A DNA stretch of 64,000 bases from Luteolibacter sp. Y139 (GTDB taxonomy: Bacteria; Verrucomicrobiota; Verrucomicrobiia; Verrucomicrobiales; Akkermansiaceae): assembly GCF_038066715.1 (NCBI RefSeq), contig NZ_JBBUKT010000019.1, forward strand, positions 1-64,000, read 5' to 3'. A program made the translations under genes and the position numbers. This document shows positions 60,490 through 64,000 of this stretch, piece by piece; within the stretch, counting starts at the first letter, position 1; every line of letters starts with the position of its first letter. The notes beneath the pieces were generated by a model. It did no database searches. It was not told the origin of the DNA and saw only the letters and a list, made by a program, of their open reading frames with translations.

Positions 60490-62103
60490 ATGGACTCGAA
60501 CCCAGACCTTTCGTCCCGCCCCTGCCGGCTCGGGATCCGCCTCCTGTTAGTCACTTCGGGAGTTCTGTTAGCCTCGTTGCCACTAACAACCCTCGCGGCA
60601 CCGGAGTTTCAGAAAAAACTATCCGACGAAGGCATCGCCACCATGTGCAAGCAATGGCACGCCGCGGAAATGATCACCGCTTTCGCATCTCCCAAAAACG
60701 CCTTCGCCTCGGCAGGCGGACTGGTCAGCGAAGTTCACAAGGGCTCCTACGCCGAGCGCCATGGGATCGTGCCCGGATCGATGCTGATCTCGCGGGGTGA
60801 TCTCGATTTTGGCGGCAATCGGTCCGCTTTTGAGGCGGCAGTTACTGGCAAGCTCGGTTCCACGGCGGGCAAGCTCGTCTGGGCGACTCCGGACAATGTT
60901 CTCAACTCGGCTCCCATCGCCGATGAACTCATCGGCGTCGATTTCAGCGAGCAGAGGAACATGACCGCGTGGTTCCTTCGCAACGGCCAACGGGATAAGC
61001 GATGGGACGAACTCGTCGTCACCGCCCTCGTCACGCAGGATCAGGACCCGGCGATCTCCGAATCCTGCTGGGCCGCCGCCGCGGCCAAGGGCTATAAGCC
61101 TGACCCGCTGCTCCATTGGTGCGGCATGTTCCTCTCGCTCGCCCGCGCCGACTACGCCGCAGCAGACGCTCATGCCACGGCCTATGGAGAGATCAAGCCT
61201 CCCGGCACGGAGAAGGACTTTCCCTTGAGACCCACCGACATCAGCGCGGTGGCCTTTCTAACAGGTGAGATGAAGCGCCTCCTCCCCATGGTGAAGGCCT
61301 TCGACGACGTGAGCGAAAAAGAGCCGGGCGCCCGCTATCTGGAACAGCTCGCCTCGAAGTCCCCTCGCCCGGCGGACTCGCCCTCGAAACTCGCGGATCG
61401 CATGAAGCACCGGTCCTTTCTCCAGGACGGCACCACCAAGGGCCCGCCCTGGACCGAGGCCACGCCGGACAAGCCGGATAGCTTCAAGGTTTCCGGCTTC
61501 CTCGCAAAGGCTGCTGCGGCCTTGGACACGACGACCCATGAATTCATCCCCGAGCGTCTCGAAGCTCCCGTCGATCACTACCGCAGCGGCTGGCTCGTTC
61601 CCAGTGATCCCGCCCGCGACGTGGACGTCGAAATCACCTTCCAGATCCGGGCTGGTAAAATAAACGGCAACCAAGCCGCCGGGTTCACCCGCGCCTTCAA
61701 CTTCGGGTTGTGCAACAACACCAGAAGGCCGGACCTCAACGACTTCGATACCCGCTGCCTGATGATCATGATGGACTACACGAACTCCGGCGCCGCCAAC
61801 GAACCGGCTTTCGACGTCCATCCCGTTGCTCCTCCAGGCCAACAAACCGACTATCTGGGATGGAACGGTTTCAAACCCGCACAGCGGCAGCTCACAACCA
61901 CTCCCCTTCCACCCTTTCGTCAGGGTGACAGCTATCACACCCTCCGTGTCGTGAGGGTCGGCGATTGGGCGGAGGCCCTGTTCGATGGCAAACGCATTGC
62001 CCTCGCCCCCGTGCCACCGGAACTCACCAACCCCGGCATGTTCCTCCGCATCGTGGGATGCGAGATCACCGCGAAGGCGCTTCGTGCGGATGTTCTCGAG
62101 TGA
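60490..62103 (+). CDS. Secreted protein with PDZ-like N-terminus and jelly-roll C-terminus
   Basis: 537 residues from the ATG at 60490, which places the signal peptide (about 14-36, LGIRLLLVTSGVLLASLPLTTLAA) at the right distance; the frame opens earlier at 60382. The segment GGLVSEVHKGSYAERHGIVPGSMLISRGD (about 70-98) resembles a PDZ substrate-binding loop. The final approximately 190 residues form a beta-rich domain with DVEITFQIRAG and HTLRVVRVGDWAEALFDGKRIAL, similar to laminin-G or 3-keto-disaccharide hydrolase folds. The middle is undefined. No catalytic residues are evident. It converges tail to tail with the GH127 gene, with two bases between them. Confidence 0.6.
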   Translation: MDSNPDLSSRPCRLGIRLLLVTSGVLLASLPLTTLAAPEFQKKLSDEGIATMCKQWHAAEMITAFASPKNAFASAGGLVSEVHKGSYAERHGIVPGSMLISRGDLDFGGNRSAFEAAVTGKLGSTAGKLVWATPDNVLNSAPIADELIGVDFSEQRNMTAWFLRNGQRDKRWDELVVTALVTQDQDPAISESCWAAAAAKGYKPDPLLHWCGMFLSLARADYAAADAHATAYGEIKPPGTEKDFPLRPTDISAVAFLTGEMKRLLPMVKAFDDVSEKEPGARYLEQLASKSPRPADSPSKLADRMKHRSFLQDGTTKGPPWTEATPDKPDSFKVSGFLAKAAAALDTTTHEFIPERLEAPVDHYRSGWLVPSDPARDVDVEITFQIRAGKINGNQAAGFTRAFNFGLCNNTRRPDLNDFDTRCLMIMMDYTNSGAANEPAFDVHPVAPPGQQTDYLGWNGFKPAQRQLTTTPLPPFRQGDSYHTLRVVRVGDWAEALFDGKRIALAPVPPELTNPGMFLRIVGCEITAKALRADVLE

Positions 62104-62105
62104 GG

Positions 62106-64000
62106 CTATTGAGCGAGATCGAACCGCAGCCGCACGAACTTCGAAGGCGCTCCCGGCGGAACCACCACGGTGCGCCTTCCGTTGGCATCGGGCGGGCTGA
62201 GTATCAGCCCGGTGGGCGACCAGTTCTTCAGGTCGCCGCTGACCTCGCCACCGTAGATCACATCCTCACGCGCACCCCAGAAGTTCAGGCTCAGACCGCT
62301 GCCCGCCTGATAGCTGGGATGCGGCATCGACCCGGCGACATTGCCCGAGGGGTCAAGACCGAGCGCATAGGCCTCTAACAACGAGACGCCCTGCCCTTCA
62401 ATCATGAGGTCCATGTTGGTGTCGGCTTCGTAGTGGTTGTCCGCCAGCCAGAACGCCGATGGAGTATCGAGCGATGGCTCGTAGGCACGCATCTCCAGAA
62501 TGCCGCCCGACCAGCCCGCTTGCAGATTCGCCTGCACGCGCAGTGCGGTCGTTTCAACCTCGGCGAAGTTCACGGTATTAAATGCATCCCGCGCAACGCC
62601 GTAGCTTCCGGTGATTTGAACCGGCTGCCAGCTGCCCTGCCCATTGAGATAAGACAACGACCACGAGGCCGGCACGCGGCAACCACCATTGCTCACCCGG
62701 TCGTCCCACCAATAGATCTCAAACGCATTCAATCGCTTCGCACTCGGGAAAGTGATCTGCGCCCACTCGGCGGTGCCGGTGTGATTCCAATACGTGTGGC
62801 GTGAAATACTGCCGTCTCCGGAGGACGCGGGAAGCACGCCATCGTTGATCGCGGTCACCGTGTCGCTCGCAAACGTGTAGGAAGCCGTTGGCACCGGCCA
62901 CGAAGAACCCGCCAGCATCTCCAGGATCCCGCCGGACCAGCCCGCTTGAAGCTGCGCCACGATGCGGATGCCGCGCGTGTTCACGCTGTCAAAGGTGGCG
63001 TAGTTGAAGCGGTCCATCGCGACACCGCGCGGCGAAGCGTTCTGGACCGGCTGCCAGCTTCCTTGGGCATCGAGGTACTGCACCGACCAGGATTGCGGCA
63101 CACGGCAGTCCCCGGTGACACGGCTTTCATCCCACCAGTAAACGCCCACGCCGGCCACCGGACGCGGCGAGTCATAGGTGATCTGCGCCCATTCGCTGGT
63201 GCCCTTGTGATTCCACCACGTCATCCGCGGGACCGAGCCATCGTCCGAATCGACCGGGATGATCCCGTCATTGAGCGCAGCGACGCTGTCACCGGGATTG
63301 CAATACGACGCAGCCGCCACGCCTGCATAGACCGGCTGGACGCTGCTGTGGTCATCCGCGATCCATACGTCCATCGACGATGGCTCACGGTTGGCATTCG
63401 TGAAAAAGGGAATTGCTTTGATCCGCCCCGGTTCCTTCCGCAGCACCCCACCGCGCTGGCGCACCACCGTGCTCCGTCCGGAAATCGTCATCACTCCGCC
63501 GAGCAGGCCCGGCTCGAAGCTGGCTTCAAGCGGATCGCCTCCACCGAGCAAGATCGACTTCGCACCCTCGTTGTTGTCGATGCCCTCGAAGCAATAGACC
63601 ACCGGCCCGCGCGTGATCGCCACGCGACCGATATCCGCCTTCACCCGCGAATCCGCCTTCACGCGCTTGATCGGCATCGGCAGCGAAAGGTGAATCTTGT
63701 CACCGGGACTCCACGTGCGCGTAATCGATGCATACTGGTTCACCGGAGTGACGCTCTGGACCGGGCCGTTGTTGATCGCGACCGTCGGATTCGTCACCCA
63801 GCCCGGAATGTGAAGATTCACCGTGAACGCGGACGCCGTAACCGGATTGATCGTAATCTCCACGTCACCGTTCCACGGATACGACGAGGTCTGGGAGACA
63901 TTCAGATTGAGCGCCGAGGTCTGGATCGTCGCCTGACTGCCGACGTAGAGGTTCACGTAGAGGCCGCTGTCTTTCGTCGCATAAATATAGCCCGGAAGCG
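62106..64000 (-). CDS. GH127 beta-L-arabinofuranosidase C-terminal part with two discoidin-like modules (N-terminus beyond window)
   Basis: About 630 residues are visible; the frame stays open to base 64000, so the start is outside. The first visible residues LPGYIYATKDSGLYVNLY fit the beta-sandwich after the GH127 barrel, and RVAITRGPVVYCFEGIDNN is the family's characteristic C-terminal segment. The catalytic cysteine and glutamate lie in the missing part. Two roughly 140-residue modules follow, each with a WAQITF/Y-like strand, an IYWWD or VYWWDE strand, a CRVP-SW turn and a shared LQAGWSGGILEM end; they resemble F5/8-type sugar-binding domains. A C-terminal tail (SGDLKNWSPTG and FVRLRFDLAQ) ends the protein. 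It likely acts on arabinose-containing glycans outside the cytoplasm. Confidence 0.8.
   Translation of the reverse strand, partial: LPGYIYATKDSGLYVNLYVGSQATIQTSALNLNVSQTSSYPWNGDVEITINPVTASAFTVNLHIPGWVTNPTVAINNGPVQSVTPVNQYASITRTWSPGDKIHLSLPMPIKRVKADSRVKADIGRVAITRGPVVYCFEGIDNNEGAKSILLGGGDPLEASFEPGLLGGVMTISGRSTVVRQRGGVLRKEPGRIKAIPFFTNANREPSSMDVWIADDHSSVQPVYAGVAAASYCNPGDSVAALNDGIIPVDSDDGSVPRMTWWNHKGTSEWAQITYDSPRPVAGVGVYWWDESRVTGDCRVPQSWSVQYLDAQGSWQPVQNASPRGVAMDRFNYATFDSVNTRGIRIVAQLQAGWSGGILEMLAGSSWPVPTASYTFASDTVTAINDGVLPASSGDGSISRHTYWNHTGTAEWAQITFPSAKRLNAFEIYWWDDRVSNGGCRVPASWSLSYLNGQGSWQPVQITGSYGVARDAFNTVNFAEVETTALRVQANLQAGWSGGILEMRAYEPSLDTPSAFWLADNHYEADTNMDLMIEGQGVSLLEAYALGLDPSGNVAGSMPHPSYQAGSGLSLNFWGAREDVIYGGEVSGDLKNWSPTGLILSPPDANGRRTVVVPPGAPSKFVRLRFDLAQ

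Overview
The window is GC-rich and gene-dense, and its secreted proteins are typical of Verrucomicrobiota: glucose/sorbosone-dehydrogenase-like propellers fused to cytochrome c motifs and fibronectin repeats, malectin modules, FG-GAP propellers and a GH127 arabinofuranosidase. A Luteolibacter-like member of Verrucomicrobiae is the best guess, made from family content only. I saw no rRNA, tRNA, CRISPR array, insertion sequence or prophage.

Layout. 1-6.2 kb is a mixed region: a truncated secreted protein built of Lys/Asp-rich repeats, a GNAT acetyltransferase, two tandem paralogous small membrane proteins, two tandem paralogous single-span proteins with glycine-rich linkers, and a phosphofructokinase. 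6.4-9.3 kb holds a 56-residue DUF1328-type membrane peptide, an LpxR-like outer-membrane lipid A deacylase and a trypsin-like protease. 9.6-12.5 kb is a compact four-gene operon: Alg14-like and Alg13-like halves of a glycosyltransferase, a Gfo/Idh/MocA oxidoreductase and an unrecognised conserved protein; it ends in a strong terminator. 13.2-26.4 kb carries very large secreted proteins: a 1646-aa propeller/diheme/FN3 protein, two tandem proteins of 14 FG-GAP repeats each, and a beta-barrel.

26.4-58.8 kb is a Wzx/Wzy-type exopolysaccharide locus. It has two initiating phosphoglycosyltransferases, a WlbA/WlbB-like pair for an N-acetylated sugar, a Wzc-like chain-length protein with a degenerate P-loop, a NodB-type deacetylase, a left-handed beta-helix acetyltransferase, three GT2 and two GT4 glycosyltransferases, a Wzy-like polymerase, a Wzx flippase, dTDP-rhamnose genes (rmlD, rmlB, rmlA and an RmlC-like cupin) and a Wza-like export lipoprotein. 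Two secreted proteins sit inside it: a 722-aa beta-helix protein and a 2617-aa malectin/FN3 giant. A good sigma-54 promoter match lies at the head of the locus, followed by an approximately 550-nt leader with several inverted repeats. 58.8-64 kb returns to secreted carbohydrate-related proteins and ends inside a GH127 gene.

Three patterns cut across the window. Many start codons are preceded directly by runs of 6-8 C instead of a Shine-Dalgarno sequence. At least six secreted proteins end in a similar short beta-rich tail, and two giants share a longer approximately 130-residue version. A 13-bp palindrome, ACGCGATCGCGTA, recurs at gene boundaries. Functional assignments come from motifs read by eye; no database search was run.
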